A stretch of 64,000 bases of DNA from Rhododendron vialii. Taxonomy: Eukaryota; Streptophyta; Magnoliopsida; Ericales; Ericaceae. Under the pieces are notes generated by a model. The model saw only the letters and a list, made by a program, of their open reading frames with translations. It was not told the origin of the DNA and ran no database searches. The stretch is taken from NCBI RefSeq assembly GCF_030253575.1, contig NC_080560.1, positions 14,947,001 to 15,011,000 of the forward strand, given 5' to 3'. The translations under genes and the position numbers were made by a program. Positions 45,962 to 58,299 of this stretch are shown piece after piece (the first letter of the stretch is position 1; each line of letters begins with the position of its first letter).

Positions 45962-48900
45962 ATGGCCCGTAAAAAACCACATATTCTAGTCTTCCCATTC
46001 CCAGCACAAGGTCACATAAACCCTGTCCTCCAATTCTCAAAGCGCTTAGCCTCAAGGGGCCTCAGAATCACAATCATCACCATCACTTCCGTCGCCAAAT
46101 CCATGCACCTCCAACCTTGCGATGCCTCCATCGAAATCGAGCCCATTTCTGACGGCTTTGACGAAGCCGATCTCACCTACGTCGTCCAAGCCCACCTCGG
46201 CCGCTTCGTCGACAACGTTTCGCAAAACCTTGTAAACCTCGCCGGGAAATTTGTTTCCGCCGGCGACCCCCCGATCGCCCTTGTTTACGACGCGATCATG
46301 CCGTTCTGCCTCGATGTGGCAAGGAAATTAGGGATCAAAGGGGCTGCATTTTTTACTCAGGCGTGCGCTGTTTCGGCACTGTACTATCATTATAATGAGG
46401 GGAACTTGAAGATTGGGGATCATTTGGGAACGACGTCGTTTTCTATGCCTGCGATGCCAGTGATGGAGATTGGGGATTTGCCGTCTCTTATACCAGATAG
46501 GGATTTGTATCCGGTTTTCTTGAGCCAACTGGTGAACCAATTCTCAAATTTTCAGAAAGCAGATTGGCTGCTGGTGAACACTTTTGATAAGCTTGAAGAA
46601 GAGGTACGTGTTTGTAGGTATTTTTTTTTTTTTTGGGGGGGATCAAGTTGTGTACTTTAAAAGATTAATGGGCTCGAATTGATAAACAAGTTACCCTTCT
46701 ATTTTCAATCTTTGTTCTGAGAAAATTCGTATCAAGTTAGTATTTCAAATGCAGTCGGATTGATAAACTATTAAACTCGGAGGTGTGTGTTTGGGACTCG
46801 GTCCCCAATCTCCTTCCATCCAGTTTGGGTCCAATTTTGAGCCATAGTAGGCTGTACGCTGTAGCCCCACCTGGAACCCAAACCATAATTGGAACATGTA
46901 AATTATAGCCTTTGCTGAGAATATATTTCACTTCGCGAAATTTTTCTCGAGAACTACTTCTCTTTAACAATTTCTTGAAAAATGAATGGAGTCTAGTCTA
47001 TATGTATGTATTCTCTTTTTGGTAGTTTTGGAAGCAACAATCACAAAGGGAAAAATGGATTTACTGATGCTAATTAGATTTTCACCAGCTTTCTCCCAGT
47101 AGGCTAAAACAGAATTTGGTTCTCCTAGGTACTGAATTGGATGGCAAGTCAGTGGCCTATGATCAAGACAGTAGGACCAACAATTCCTTCAGTATACTTA
47201 GACAAGCAGCTGGAGGATGACAAATATTATGGCCTCAATCTCTTCCACCCAAGTGCTGAAGCTTGCATGAAGTGGCTAGACACAAAGGAAAAATCCTCAG
47301 TCGTTTATGCTTCCTTTGGGAGCATAGCCACTGTGGGAGGGTCTCAAATGGAGGAACTTGCAATGGGTCTGAAGAACAGCAATGAAAACTTCTTGTGGGT
47401 AGTCCGGGCTTCAGAAGTGAGTAAGCTACCCAGTAACTTCGTCACCGAGACATCGGAGAAAGGTCTGTTCTTTTTATTGGTTATTTTGTTTAGGACAAAT
47501 TTTCGTAGTCGTCTCTCTAGTTTTACGATTGTCTCAATTTCGTCCCTCTAGTTTTAATTGTCTCAATTTTGTCCCTGTAGTTTGTTTTACATTCCAAATT
47601 GCTAAAATCGTTAACACCGTTAATGAAACTAAAGGAAAAAATATGATTAAAAAATTAAGTGATTTAATTTTCAATCTTGATGAACCGGTGCGACGATCTT
47701 ATTTTTCTGATCATTTTATGTTAAATGGTCATAATGGATTTTTGGCTCTAAGGCCTTTCAATGAGCACCCTAAGAGAGCCCTGAAACTAAATAAGGAGTC
47801 TTCGGGTGCTTGTTGTAAGGCCTTAGAGCCAAAAATTCATTACGACCACCTAGGATAAAATGATAAAAAAATAAGATTTCGCACTGGTTCAACCGGATTG
47901 AAAATTGGAGCACTTAATTTTTTAATCATATTTTTTCCGTTAGTTTCATTAACGGTGTTAACGATTTTACCAATTTAGAACGTAAAACAAACTACATGGA
48001 TGAAATTGAGACAATTGAAACTAGAGGGATGAAATTGAGACAACTGTAAAATTAGAGGGACGACTACAAAAATTTGCCCTTTTGTTTATGGAAATGCAAA
48101 CTTGATTTTCGTTTGAGAAAATGATATCCCAGGACGTGTTTTGATAATCAATACCCGCCAAGGACATGCTGAGAATATTTATTAATGCTGAAAATGTCCT
48201 TGGCAGGTATCACGTCCTTGACTGTCATTTTCCCTTTTCGTTTTTCTTGTTGCGAAATTCTGTTTAAATGTAAGCCTGGTCTGGCTAGAGGCTTAGAGCT
48301 TCTCCAACCAACCCTTCATTCTTTCATAATCGTTGTCCAAATCTTTAACTCCTACCATTCTTCATTTGATACTCTCGTAGTTAGACCAAAAAACCATTCT
48401 TCACTTCCTTTCTTGAAAATGAAGAATCGATTTTGATTCGTTATACATGAAGAACCCTCCAAATTATGAAGACACAATGAGAAATTGTATTATTTTTTAA
48501 CATTGTGATCGAATGGTGATATCATATTTAGACCAAATTCTTGCTCCTCTTCTCTTCGCTTTTGCTACTAGATCTATTAACGTGCTTTTTAACCCATGCA
48601 CTTCAAATTCAACCGCTTTTTGTTTTATTGATTTTCTAATTCCAAGTTTACAATGTTCTGCAACGATTTACAAATGTATCCCAAACAGGTCTGGTCGTGA
48701 ATTGGTGTCCGCAGCTTCAGGTTCTGTCCCACCAAGCAGTGGGATGTTTCTTGACTCACTGCGGGTGGAACTCCACCTTGGAAGCCATGAGCTTGGGAGT
48801 GCCGATGGTGGCGATGCCACAGTGGACGGATCAAACAACAAATGCAAAGTACATTGTGGATGTTTGGGATGCAGGGGTTAGGGTTAAGGTCAATGACAAG

Positions 48901-49080
48901 GGAATTATCACCAGAGAAGAGGTAGTGTTGAGGATTGAAGAAGTAATGGAGGGAGAGAGAAGGGATGAGCTAAGAAGGAATGCAGGTAGGTGGAAAGAAT
49001 TGGCTAAAGAGGCAATGGATAAAGGTGGAAGCTCTGATAAGAATATTGAGGAATTTGTTTCAGAACTTGTGTGCACATAG
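45962..49080 (+). CDS. UDP-glycosyltransferase, UGT74 type (copy 2)
   Basis: Exons 45962-46603, 47129-47462 and 48689-49080 have exactly the same lengths as in copy 1 (642, 334, 392) and give 455 aa. Catalytic His18, Asp110 and the PSPG box 331-374 are all intact. The 16 differences from copy 1 are mostly conservative: G54D, I75V, I83V, I86V, Y145N, E152G, R154H, T180R, M190L, S251N, E311V, C316S, I319V, S320T, V367A (inside the PSPG box) and S455T. Several lie in the acceptor-side N-terminal half, so small shifts in acceptor use are possible. Intron 1 is 525 bp. Intron 2 is 1226 bp because of two Mutator-like insertions (47493-48079 and 48115-48234) absent from copy 1. No stop or frameshift. 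It likely glucosylates a small acceptor; which one is unknown. Confidence 0.93.
47493..48079. mobile_element. Mutator-like MITE in UGT copy 2 intron 2 (587 bp)
   Basis: Ends GGACAAATTTTCGTAGTCG and CGACTACAAAAATTTGCCC begin inverted arms of well over 100 bp (TTTTAC, TCTCAATT, GTTAACACCGTTAATGAAAC). TTTTGTTTA flanks both ends exactly (47484-47492 and 48080-48088). UGT copy 1 has one uninterrupted TTTTGTTTA at 39451-39459. The same family occurs at 59009-59597. The short open frame 47529-47858 within it is not a gene. Confidence 0.9.
48115..48234. mobile_element. 120-bp MITE with 9-bp duplication in the same intron
   Basis: Ends GAGAAAATGATATCCCAGGA and TGACTGTCATTTTCCC are partly inverted, and the inner CGTGTTTTGATAATCA and CCAAGGACAT / ATGTCCTTGG phrases form a stem. 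TTTTCGTTT is duplicated exactly at 48106-48114 and 48235-48243. The empty site in copy 1 is TTTTCATTT at 39477-39485. A relative lies at 59608-59713. Confidence 0.8.
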
Positions 49081-49825
49081 TGGTTTATAATGGCAATTAC
49101 TAAGATATTGAAAGGTCATTATTCCCTATGTTTGGGCTTCAGCTGTATCCCTATAAAATCCCACCAAATTAATAATAGTGATTTGATTAATCATACCACA
49201 CTTCCATGGAACTTGTACCCTATCCGTGACTATATGTCCAAGTTAGCGGAGCGGCAATCCTGTAGCGTCTCTTGTAGTGAGCAATTTGAGCAGTTCATTT
49301 CGACAATCAATAATTTAAATATGTTTGTTATCTTTTATCGGTAAAAAATAATTTTGATCGATAAAAGTTAATGATTCTGAACTATCGATTGAGGGATATC
49401 AATTTCTGTACTAAAATAGTATTTGTTACTTTAACTTTTGAAAGAATTAAATTCTTTGTCTACAGTTATTTATTTCTGGGATGTTTGAGTTATCGATTGA
49501 TACCGTTTTTTCACGTCTAATTGAAGGAGAATTACTATCATGACAAGCACATCTACAATTGGGCCTCTGTAACAAGTCTATCACCAAACCCACCCTCAAC
49601 CACTCCTTTACGTAGTCGTTTTTTTCTCGTTAAAAATACCATATTGTTGTTTGATTTTACTGTGATATTGTATGAGTGTTATGCAAAATATAATAAAGAT
49701 GCCTAACCTTTTATTGAAGCTGTGGAATGCCATTTTAATCGTTCAATTTAAGTTAATTGCTTCAGTGTTTACTGTTTAATTCTTTCTCCTGTCATCTCTT
49801 ACGAACTAGTTCAAGTTAGCGGAGC

Positions 49826-50021
49826 GGGGACCCTGTAGTGAGCAACTCTGTAGCGCCTCATGTAGTGCGCAACTTGAGCCATTCATCTCGACAATCAATA
49901 GATCAGATATGTTTGATATCTTTGACTGGTAAAAGTTAACAAATCTGAGCCATCAATTGAAAAAACGGACGGTCAGGATGATCACTACACTCTTGTAGTG
50001 ACTTGCTCACTACAGGGTCCC
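49826..50021. repeat. MITE with 19-bp perfect termini (GGGACCCTGTAG family)
   Basis: GGGACCCTGTAGTGAGCAA on the left and TTGCTCACTACAGGGTCCC on the right are perfect inverses. The inner part matches 40514-40717. Since both belong to the duplicated 3' flank, the element predates at least one duplication step. Confidence 0.75.
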
Positions 50022-51318
50022 TGGGTCCCCAAGTTAGACATTGGATATTTTGCATATTAGGTTGAATATAATGCTCATATCTAATCAAACAAACGTGCCG
50101 GAAAAATATTCAATTGGTTGGTACATATGTTGAGAAGAGCACTAAGTAATTGGGTTCAATCTAAAAAATAAATAGTGTGTATGTACTATATAACGATGTA
50201 ACAATCACAGGCCTTAGGTATCGTATGGCGATCTCCTAGGATTACAATTATTAATTCCAATTTTCATCTGAAATCGTACTTTTGGGGAGTTTAATTACGT
50301 CTTTCTCCTATTAAAAATGTTTTTTTATTACTTTATAATAATTTGACAATAGAAGTATGGAGGGATTTGAAAAATTCAAGTACAATATATTAAACCAAAC
50401 TTCAAAATTAAATTCATCTAAATCAATAATACCTACCACTAAAAAATTAGGCCCCTAATTACGAAACTCTTTATTTTACTATACTTTTTTCCATTACTCC
50501 TTCCTCTGGCCCACCTTATGTTAATTTGTAAACTTCTGGACGTACTAAAATAGTACGTAGTATTTGGTACTTTAACTTTTGAAAGAAAATTAAAATCTTT
50601 GTTAATTAAAGTTGGATTTTAAAAATTGAAAGGTTGGGTAGTGACCAAGAAAAAACTTGGGCCGCCACTAACGACCATTGTAGAATTACTCCTCTGCAAG
50701 CGGTGATGATTTTGATGCGATGCGATCTATGGCAGTATTTATTTCTGGAATGTCCGGGTTATCGATTGATACCGTTTTTCACGTTTGATTAAAGGAGAAT
50801 TACAATCCTGACAAACACGTCTGCTATGAAGCCTTTGTAACAAGTCCATTACCAAACCCACCCTCAACAAACCTTGTACGTAGCCGTTTTTCCTCGTTAA
50901 CAATATCATATGGTAGTTTGATTTTACTGTGATATTTTATGATTGTTCTACAAATATAGAGGGCAAACATTTTTTTTGAAGCTGTGCAATGCCATTTTAA
51001 TCGCTGAATTTAAGATAATTGCTTCAGTGTTCACTATTTAAATATATGAAATGTTGAACATTGAATTCTGTAAAAGGCCAAAGGAACACAAAGGAAATTG
51101 ATTTCTATACTCCATTTTTTACCACATAATTGTGGAACAACCAAAAATACTCCTAAAATAAAGGACTCAAACTTTATGAGTCAAAGTATTTAGTTTTGAC
51201 TTGAATTTAAAAAATTGAACCACAAAGACAAGAGGGGGTTTACTTTTTAGGGTTGGGGAGGGAGACAACCAAAAAAGTTGGGCCGCCACTGATGACCACT
51301 TAGAATTAGAAGTGGTTT

Positions 51319-51610
51319 GGCATTTTAATTAAGTTAATTTTTTTTATTTAAAAAAAATCGTATTTATTAGTTTTTGTTGATTTTTTCAGAATTATCGCTT
51401 ATTTATGACGAGACGAATCTAAAAAAGTAAAATATTCATATTAAAACTTCGTTTTTATTCAAAAAAATTAAATTTTGATCGTAATTTTTTTATTTTTTAA
51501 ATTCCTCCAATCATGAAAATGTAACAATCTTCGAAAAATTGATACAAAAATAATAAATATGAATTTTTTTTTATAAGAACAAAAAAGCTTTCTTATTTAA
51601 TTAAAATGCC
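51319..51610. repeat. AT-rich MITE with GGCATTTTAATTAA termini
   Basis: The left GGCATTTTAATTAAGTTAA and the right TTATTTAATTAAAATGCC are inverted around AT-rich non-coding sequence. It interrupts the start of repeated unit D, between the GGGCCGCCACTGATGACCAC block and the ~100-bp motif. Confidence 0.6.
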
Positions 51611-51674
51611 AAGAGACCCTTGCTCCACTTAAAAGGTGAAAGTTTTGATACGATGTCACCTTTTTCCTCTCGCT

Positions 51675-51920
51675 GTGGAATATCCGAGTTATCGATTGAT
51701 ATTGTTTTCCACGTTCAATCGGGGGAGAATTACAATCCTGACAAACGTGTCTGCCATGGCGACTCTGTAACAACTCCACCGCAAAACCCTCACCTTCCAA
51801 CCATTTTTATGTACGGCTACATGAAACGAAACAAAAAATACCTGTAATCCCAAAAGGGTCACAGTGCAGTCTCGTTTGTCGGGGTTGTGATTCTCCCTCG
51901 GTCGCGTGGAAATGATACCA
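51675..51920. repeat. ~100-bp dispersed motif with inverted partner (copy D)
   Basis: The motif at 51675-51775 and the inverted relative at 51869-51920 (CTCGTTTGTCGGGGTTGTGA, then TCTCCCTCGGTCGCGTGGAA) repeat the arrangement of 27505-27820 with a shorter spacer. The inverted partner is better conserved between A and D than most of the surrounding sequence. Confidence 0.6.
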
Positions 51921-52023
51921 GCAGCTGATTCGATCGGAGTCGGAGAACGGAACGGAACGGAAGCTGGTCGGCGAACTTGGTTAGGTTTGGTTTTGGTATA
52001 TATTTTCAATTTATAAATCCTAA

Positions 52024-52073
<50 letters not shown>

Positions 52074-54300
52074 GGTCTTTCATTGTTGGATTATGGTATA
52101 TGCAATTCAGAAACAGTTAGTTTTGTTTTACTCTGATATTGTATGACTCTACTGCATACAAAGGGGCCGAATGCCCCGAACCATTTTTTGAAGCTGTGTA
52201 ATATCTCAATTTTGGTTGATTGCTTTAGGCTCAGTTTGGAACCCCGGGAAAGGAAAGGAAAAGAAAAGAAAATTTAAAAAATTTCCCTTTAATTGTTTGG
52301 TTGGAAGAGAAAGAGCGAAGAAACTAAGAATTTCAAGTGCAGTGAATAGTAAATTTTCCTGCCCATTTTCCACCCATTTTCCTTCTCTTTTAGTTTCGAG
52401 TACGGAAATTTCGGATGGTGAACAAGTATTATTGGATTTTCGACGCTTTCTTGTACTATGTTCCAAGGGAAGTAGAGGTGAATTATGCACCTAACTATGC
52501 TGGTTGGTGTTCTGTTCCCACTTGCTTGTGGAAGGATTTTGTTGTTTGGTTAGCTGAAGTGAGGAAATTGACTTACAATATCTAACATTGATTTTCAGGA
52601 GGATACATCCGAGCTAGTCCTAACTCCTATATGAGATTATATTGTTGACTATATTTATCTAATCTTACGATGGCCATAATCGCCTATGAAGATGGATCAT
52701 TCGAACAATAACAGTACCCATGTATTCCCATCTGATGGGGGTATGAGGGGTGAGGACTGGTGCCTGACCTACTTTTGTTTTGGCATTATATGCACAAAGG
52801 GTTGCTCTCATAATAAAAACATGGAATGTAACAAGGAACTCGAGGGATATTATATCATGGAACCATGTCCCCAAATCAACCAAAAAGCATTGGTAGGCAG
52901 ACCTAGTGATCAGTTTCAATTTATGTGCTCGTTACCTTGCTTTCTTCATTCAATATTCAGAGCATTAGTAATGCACACAAAAAAAAGGGCGTACCTAGTG
53001 AACAAAGACGGAAATCATGGTGATGTAATAAGACTCTTCATCTACGTTCAGATTGAGATGATTAGTCCAATTACTTGTGTCTCAATTTGTTCTTCGAACT
53101 AGCCGTCTAGTCTAGTGATAAGGCCTTCCACTGCTGTTTGTACACAGAAAGGGTCAATTGCTATATTTTAGGGGAACTAATGAGATTAAAATTGAAAACC
53201 TTTTCTTTGGATGCTCAGTTTCTGTAAAGGAGGATTGAAGGGTCTGATTTGCTTGAACCCTGGCTTTATTTAATGAAATATTGAACCTTACGTGGTTTCT
53301 TTCTGTTACAGTTTTATTTTAGTATGTTTGGGATTTCTTTAGGCCTGATTGTTTTGATGTTAGTATAACTCACAGCAGCTAAGTATGCAGTTAAAGTGCT
53401 ACTCTATCCACCTCTAGTCAAAGGGAGGGATGTAGTGTATGATATATCTCTACAATATGCATAAGTTCTCTACCTGTAAGGCTGTAATGTATTTTTCTCA
53501 CATTTTCTGTCCTACAACACATGCAAGATCCTGTAAGTAATGTGTCTAGACAGTGAGAAGTTGGCTTACGATCCTCAGTGATGGTTGGGAGCCTTGCATT
53601 GTGAACCGATGCATTGTTGTGGCAAATGAACCCACAATTGAGGTATTCTGTCCTGTTCTGCTCACATGCAAGTTGGAGTCGTTGTGAATTGATACATGAA
53701 GGGTCTGAAGAGGCCATTATAGCGGGAGCAATGATACCCTGGTGAGTCCTCTAATGGACCTTGGTATCTCTTGTACAACGTTTCTTGCCCTCCCATTCAT
53801 ATTGTATTGAATGCTTTGTTAGGTTCGCAGCTTCTTTCTTTCTTTATTTATTTTTTTGCCAATATTGTATACATTAGCGGGAGTTAGTGGGAGAAGTTAG
53901 TGAGTTAGTCCACAGGGGGTTCAGAGGCTATCATAGCCCTGAACCCACAAACCACCCACAATGGCCAGGAGTTATCAACTAGGCTACAGGCCCATTGGTA
54001 GATTTGCAGCTTCAACCAGCTAAAAAAGGTGCATAGAAGCAGTTGACAAGAAGAGTTGTTGATATAGCATGAGGTTTTTCTGGCTGAAAGCTGTGAGGTA
54101 CCTCAATTGCTTCTTTTTTCTGGTAGTACACAAGGACTTCATATAACATCCTTGTGTTGGCCGCAAGGCTGGCCAGACTCTCCATGAGTCTTTATGCTTT
54201 CTTTTTGCAACTAATGTCATAGAAATTTGTACTCCAATTCTTACTGCAAGTTCTTTAAGTATCAATCACGTGTCTCTTCAATTCTTGTGACTCAACTTTA
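51921..54300 (+). other. Repeated non-coding unit, copy D
   Basis: It follows copy A block by block: GCGAACTTGGTTAGG leader-like text, a (GT)n microsatellite at 52025-52072, GAGCTAGTCCTAACTCC at 52611, GATGTAATAAGACTCTTCATCTAC (53023), CCGTCTAGTCTAGTGATAAGG (53102), the conserved block 53540-53745, and GACAAGAAGAGTTGTTGATA with AGCATGAGGTTTTTCTGGC near 54045. Open frames are short and not shared with copy A. Confidence 0.5.
53540..53750 (+). other. Conserved block of unit D, exon-like, unidentified
   Basis: It is the counterpart of 30070-30290, with GATCCTCAGTGATGGTTGGG, GCATTGTTGTGGCAAATGAA, and ATGAAGGGTCTGAAGAGGCC before a donor-like CCTG|GTGAGT. After that shared ATG the frame is open in A for at least 17 codons but is stopped after 8 codons in D, so a conserved protein is not supported. 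Confidence 0.35.
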
Positions 54301-54999
54301 GTTGTTTTATTTAGATACTCGCACAATGGCTATGAAATGAAATAAAATAAAATGGACCAAACTTTAAGTATGTTTAGAGTTATTTCTTGCCGAAGACTGC
54401 TAGAAAACATAAGTTCAGCCTGTAAAACTTATCTCACGTTGGTGGTGGACTTCTCTAATTAAAATAACGAATTGGAGTCCTTATAACTCTGTAGCCATTT
54501 GCCAATGTAGAGCTTCCTGGAATATGCCATGTTGGAGGCATTTTTCAAAATCTGTAGAACCTATGTTATGTACTTGTTTATGGGAGGCCTTTCTATTCTT
54601 TTGTGCTTGAATGGAGACCTTTTTACAGTGGGCCTTCCAAAATATAGTCTTATTGTGCACATTTTACAGAATTTGGTGCATTTTTCAATTTGGGGCGAAA
54701 ATGCTTTTAGTCGTTTGAATTTTGAGCCGCCCTTAAATCACGATAACTAGTGCTTTCAGCTTCTTTGAGTTATTTTTCTGTCATTTGTTGAAAGTGTACT
54801 TCTGACAAATAGATTAGTACATTAATAAGTCTTGACATTAGAGAACTTAAAAACTCCCTTAGGCATATGGATAATGTTTAGCTTGTTAATTTAATTGTGA
54901 GTTACAAGCTGCAAGCAAAGCTTGAAACAAATACTTTAGTAAAACTTAATTCCAAGTGAGCATGGGAAAGCTAATAAGTGTTTGTCCTTCATGAGGTTG
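54301..54999. other. Intergenic; nothing recognised
   Basis: No supported gene or repeat. The frame at 54529-54750 has no recognisable features. Confidence 0.35.
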
Positions 55000-55155
55000 C
55001 ATATTCCAATCCTTGCTGAACATTTCAAACCTTGGGGTCGCTAAAGGTTTGCTTAGTTGTTGACTTCAAGGCCTAGTTTCCCAAAAAAAAGTTTAGGACC
55101 CCGAAATTAGTCGAGGTACGCGTATGCTGGTTTGGAGTTCCGGTTATTGAAAAAA
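55000..55155 (+). mobile_element. Decayed SINE 3' part
   Basis: Near 55095 the text gaccccgaaattagtcgagg, then tacgcgtatgctggtttgga, matches the conserved 3' domain of plant SINEs, followed by gttattgaaaaaat. The 5' part has drifted or is lost. Confidence 0.5.
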
Positions 55156-55299
55156 TACTGTCGTAAAACTTAAACATGAAGTCATGAACACCACTATAGC
55201 TATAATGTGCCAAAAAACATGGGCCTTGTTGAGTTGAATTATGAGCTGTTGGACCAAAATACACTTTATGGTCAAATGACTTTCAGTTGGCTGTTTCTC

Positions 55300-58299
55300 T
55301 TTGCCAGCAAAGGATCAAGCAACGGTTAGTGGTTCTTTAATAAATCTGCGACCCCAAGAGAGAGGGAGAGGGGTCCTATCTCCTACCTCTCTTAAAGAAG
55401 AACCAGTTGGGGGGAATTTTCGCTCGCCACTACTTTTGTCCAATTTGGACAGTTTTAGCCCTCTATTGTTGGTTTGTCTTTTTCTTATGCTGGGTGAAAT
55501 GGTCATTTTCCTTGTGCCACTTAGTGGGCTACGTGGCCTAAGGGGGTGGATTGCTTAATTTGGGTGGGGCGGTTTATAGCACAAGAGAAAAGAGAGGGAT
55601 TTCAGATTTGCTTACAGTCTCTGGTTCACGTAGGTTTGGTAAGTGCTGGTTCTCGGATCTTCACCGCCGTTGCTTCTCAGATCTGGTCGGTTTTTGGGTG
55701 TTGTTCTTTTGATTTTGGGTTTGCTTTGGTGTTGCTATAGCTTGGGCTTGTGTTCTTCCGATTCTGAAGTTGCTTCGTTTCTTCCTTTTTCTGATTTTCT
55801 GGTTTCTGTGTTTGATTTGTGTGTGCGAGTTATCGATTTTTATGTGATCGCAATACCTCTCTCTCGCCTCGCTCTATCCACTACCTCTCTGCCCCTCCGA
55901 CCCACCACCGCTACACCGCACCGCCTCTCTTCTCTACTAGCGGCACCATCACCAAGTCTTTCTCTCTCTTTGAGTGAAAGAGAGAGAAAGACGGTGATCC
56001 CATCTGTTACTCTCCCTCAGACCCTTTCTCTCTCTGGACCCTAAATCGATCTCCATCCATACCTCAAAACCCTAAATCGACTTCCACTGTAACTACTAAT
56101 GTTCAAAACCCTAGCCTATTGATGACGGAAACTCTGAATCAACCCTAAATCCCTTCGAAAACCTTAGAAATTACATACCCAGTGATTTTCAGCCCCCAAA
56201 ACTCTTCGAAATCACATACCCAGTGATTTTAGGTAATTGAGCAATTTCGCATCTTTTTTGATGTTCATGAAATAGAGTGGGTTGAATCATAGTTTTCTAC
56301 ATATCTCATGTCACTAGCTGTGTTTGTTGAATGATAGATTAATAATTCTTAGGTTCTTTCCCTTACTCTATTTTGTTGTTTGTATAAACTTCGAGTATCG
56401 AGACCTCAATTATTTGTATTTTTTGTAACATATGGAAGATACTAAGCAGCATTATGTATGTTTGATTGATGCATGGATTCTGTTATTCCTGCTAACTTCA
56501 ATTCCTGGCATCATTACTTAGACATACTGGCAACATACATCTTGTGCTTCTTTTTCCCTTCTTTTGTTTGACAAAAGTGTACTCAAGTGCATGATTCTTT
56601 ATTGAATTTTATGATCCAGAAGTCTGTGAATTTCCATGGTATACAGTGTTGCTCTTGCTTGCAATTTTATTTTTTTCATCTGAATGTTGCAGACGGTACC
56701 AGTCAATCCTTAACCTTTCTTGAACAATTTGATTGGAAAGAGGGTCATTGTGAAACTCAAGTGGGGAATGGAATACAAAGGGTTGAGTTTTTCAATGGTT
56801 GTTTGTTTCTGTACATTTAAGTGAATGTATTTTCCTTTTCCTATATGTTTTCCTACTCTGGAGGTATTAAGTCGTGAATGCATGCATGTGTGGGTATTCT
56901 TGAAAGCATGTGAATCGTTTGTTTCATATAATGGGATGATTTACAGTTCCTCTGCTACCATGTTGACATGTTGTATGGCTTATGTGTTGTAAGATTGTAT
57001 CATGCTATAATATCGTTACTGTTGAAGCATATTTAATTAGTTTAGTGGAAGTTAAAACTACTTATTCTTTTTTTGTTCTCATGATTCATGTCATGACAAT
57101 GCCTTGGCTAAGAATTGTATTTAGCTAATTCTTCCTTAGCATTTATTCCGTTCGCTTGAATCTTCCCATGTCTAGCCCTTGATCGATGAAAGTGAGATGG
57201 ATGAGGTTTAGATAGCCATAGATCGGTAATATCCACCTTACTTGGACAAGTTTGTGTATTACGATTTCATATTTGTTGATTGAATCTATTTGTGCATGTG
57301 TGGTGTTGTTCTAAGAATAGATGGATGTAGGTGTGCGTTTAGACAAACTGATGGTTTATATTCAAAAGCAATGAAATTTTTGCTGTTATTTTACATTGGC
57401 TTTGGATGTTCTGGTTCTTCTCAATTCGATTTGAAGTGCTTTGAGGCATCATATTATCTCCCTCTGAGATAGGGGCAAGACTTTGACGCTACTTTAATTG
57501 CTTAGGTCTCTCAGATTCTGAAATACTGTTATTCTAGATGTTTGGCGGTTGTTCTTCAAGGTGGAAATATAGGTCTCGTAGGAGGAAGTGTGCATATTTT
57601 TGATGAGGTATTATAGTTGCCCAGAATAATAAATAACACGTTTTCTTACCATGACGGTTGTGGTTACAAACTTGCCCATGGTTTGGGAAATCAATGTTTC
57701 TAAACTGAATTTTGTGCATCCATTTAACCAATTTTGCAGTGATATGTAAAGAGGAAAAGAGATGCTTAGTCTTTTGCCTACATCTTTGTGTCACACGCAT
57801 GGAACTGTAAAGTATTCTTTTGCTTGACTTTTGATGCTCCTATTGGTATAGCAGTAGTGTTTTTATTAGTTTTGCGTTACTTATATTGTTTTTGTAGGAC
57901 TGTTTAATCGTGTTCCGTGGTTGGAGTTCAACATCGAATAGTGATATAATATCATTTGCTTGGGGAAAATGAAACAGATCCTTAAGCTGGGTTTCCCCTG
58001 CATGTTTTGTATTACCTTTTAATTTCTTTACAGAGAGGATCTATTTAGTCATGATTCTGCTTTTTCCTATGCATCTTAGTTTTTCTTTTTCTTTTTTTGG
58101 TTTTGTTAGATGTAGTTTTTCATGCTTATTATGCATATGGAGATTGGAGACTGCATGTTTTTTACTTTTGTACCTGTTTCCATCAGATCAGATAACCAAT
58201 GTCAAACTACATTTTTTGGGGAATTTTGATCTATTCAATTATCGATTGGATTATGCAGTACATTATCCACTTAGAACATCTGTACACTTGCATGGTTAG
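55300..58299 (+). other. Possible 5' region of an unidentified gene
   Basis: 55340-56060 is rich in CT runs, GATTTCAGATTTGC-type leader text and AACCCTAAATCGA phrases that are common in plant 5' UTRs. A repeated phrase ACATACCCAGTGATTTT occurs at about 56172 and 56214. 56300-58290 is T-rich and intron-like. No long coding frame is present; the frame at 55643-56044 ends in simple sequence and is not convincing. This may be the leader and first introns of a gene whose body is missing or moved. Confidence 0.3.

Larger units (their letters stand above)
45168..51050 (+). repeat. UGT segmental duplication, copy 2, with extra 3' flank
   Basis: It starts at GTAATTATTCAATGATCTTGG and runs through the second UGT. 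Its 3' flank is present twice: a shortened version at about 49240-49800 and a fuller one at 49815-51050, both alignable with 40495-41760. So at least one further unequal exchange or local duplication followed the gene duplication. Confidence 0.8.

Noticed and set aside
47529..47858. 109-aa frame in UGT copy 2 intron 2
   Set aside because: It lies wholly inside the Mutator-like MITE and is not kept as a frame in the second copy at 59009.
44890..52072. Open frames crossing (GT)n runs
   Set aside because: Dinucleotide repeats create long Val-Cys or Thr-His frames without biological meaning.
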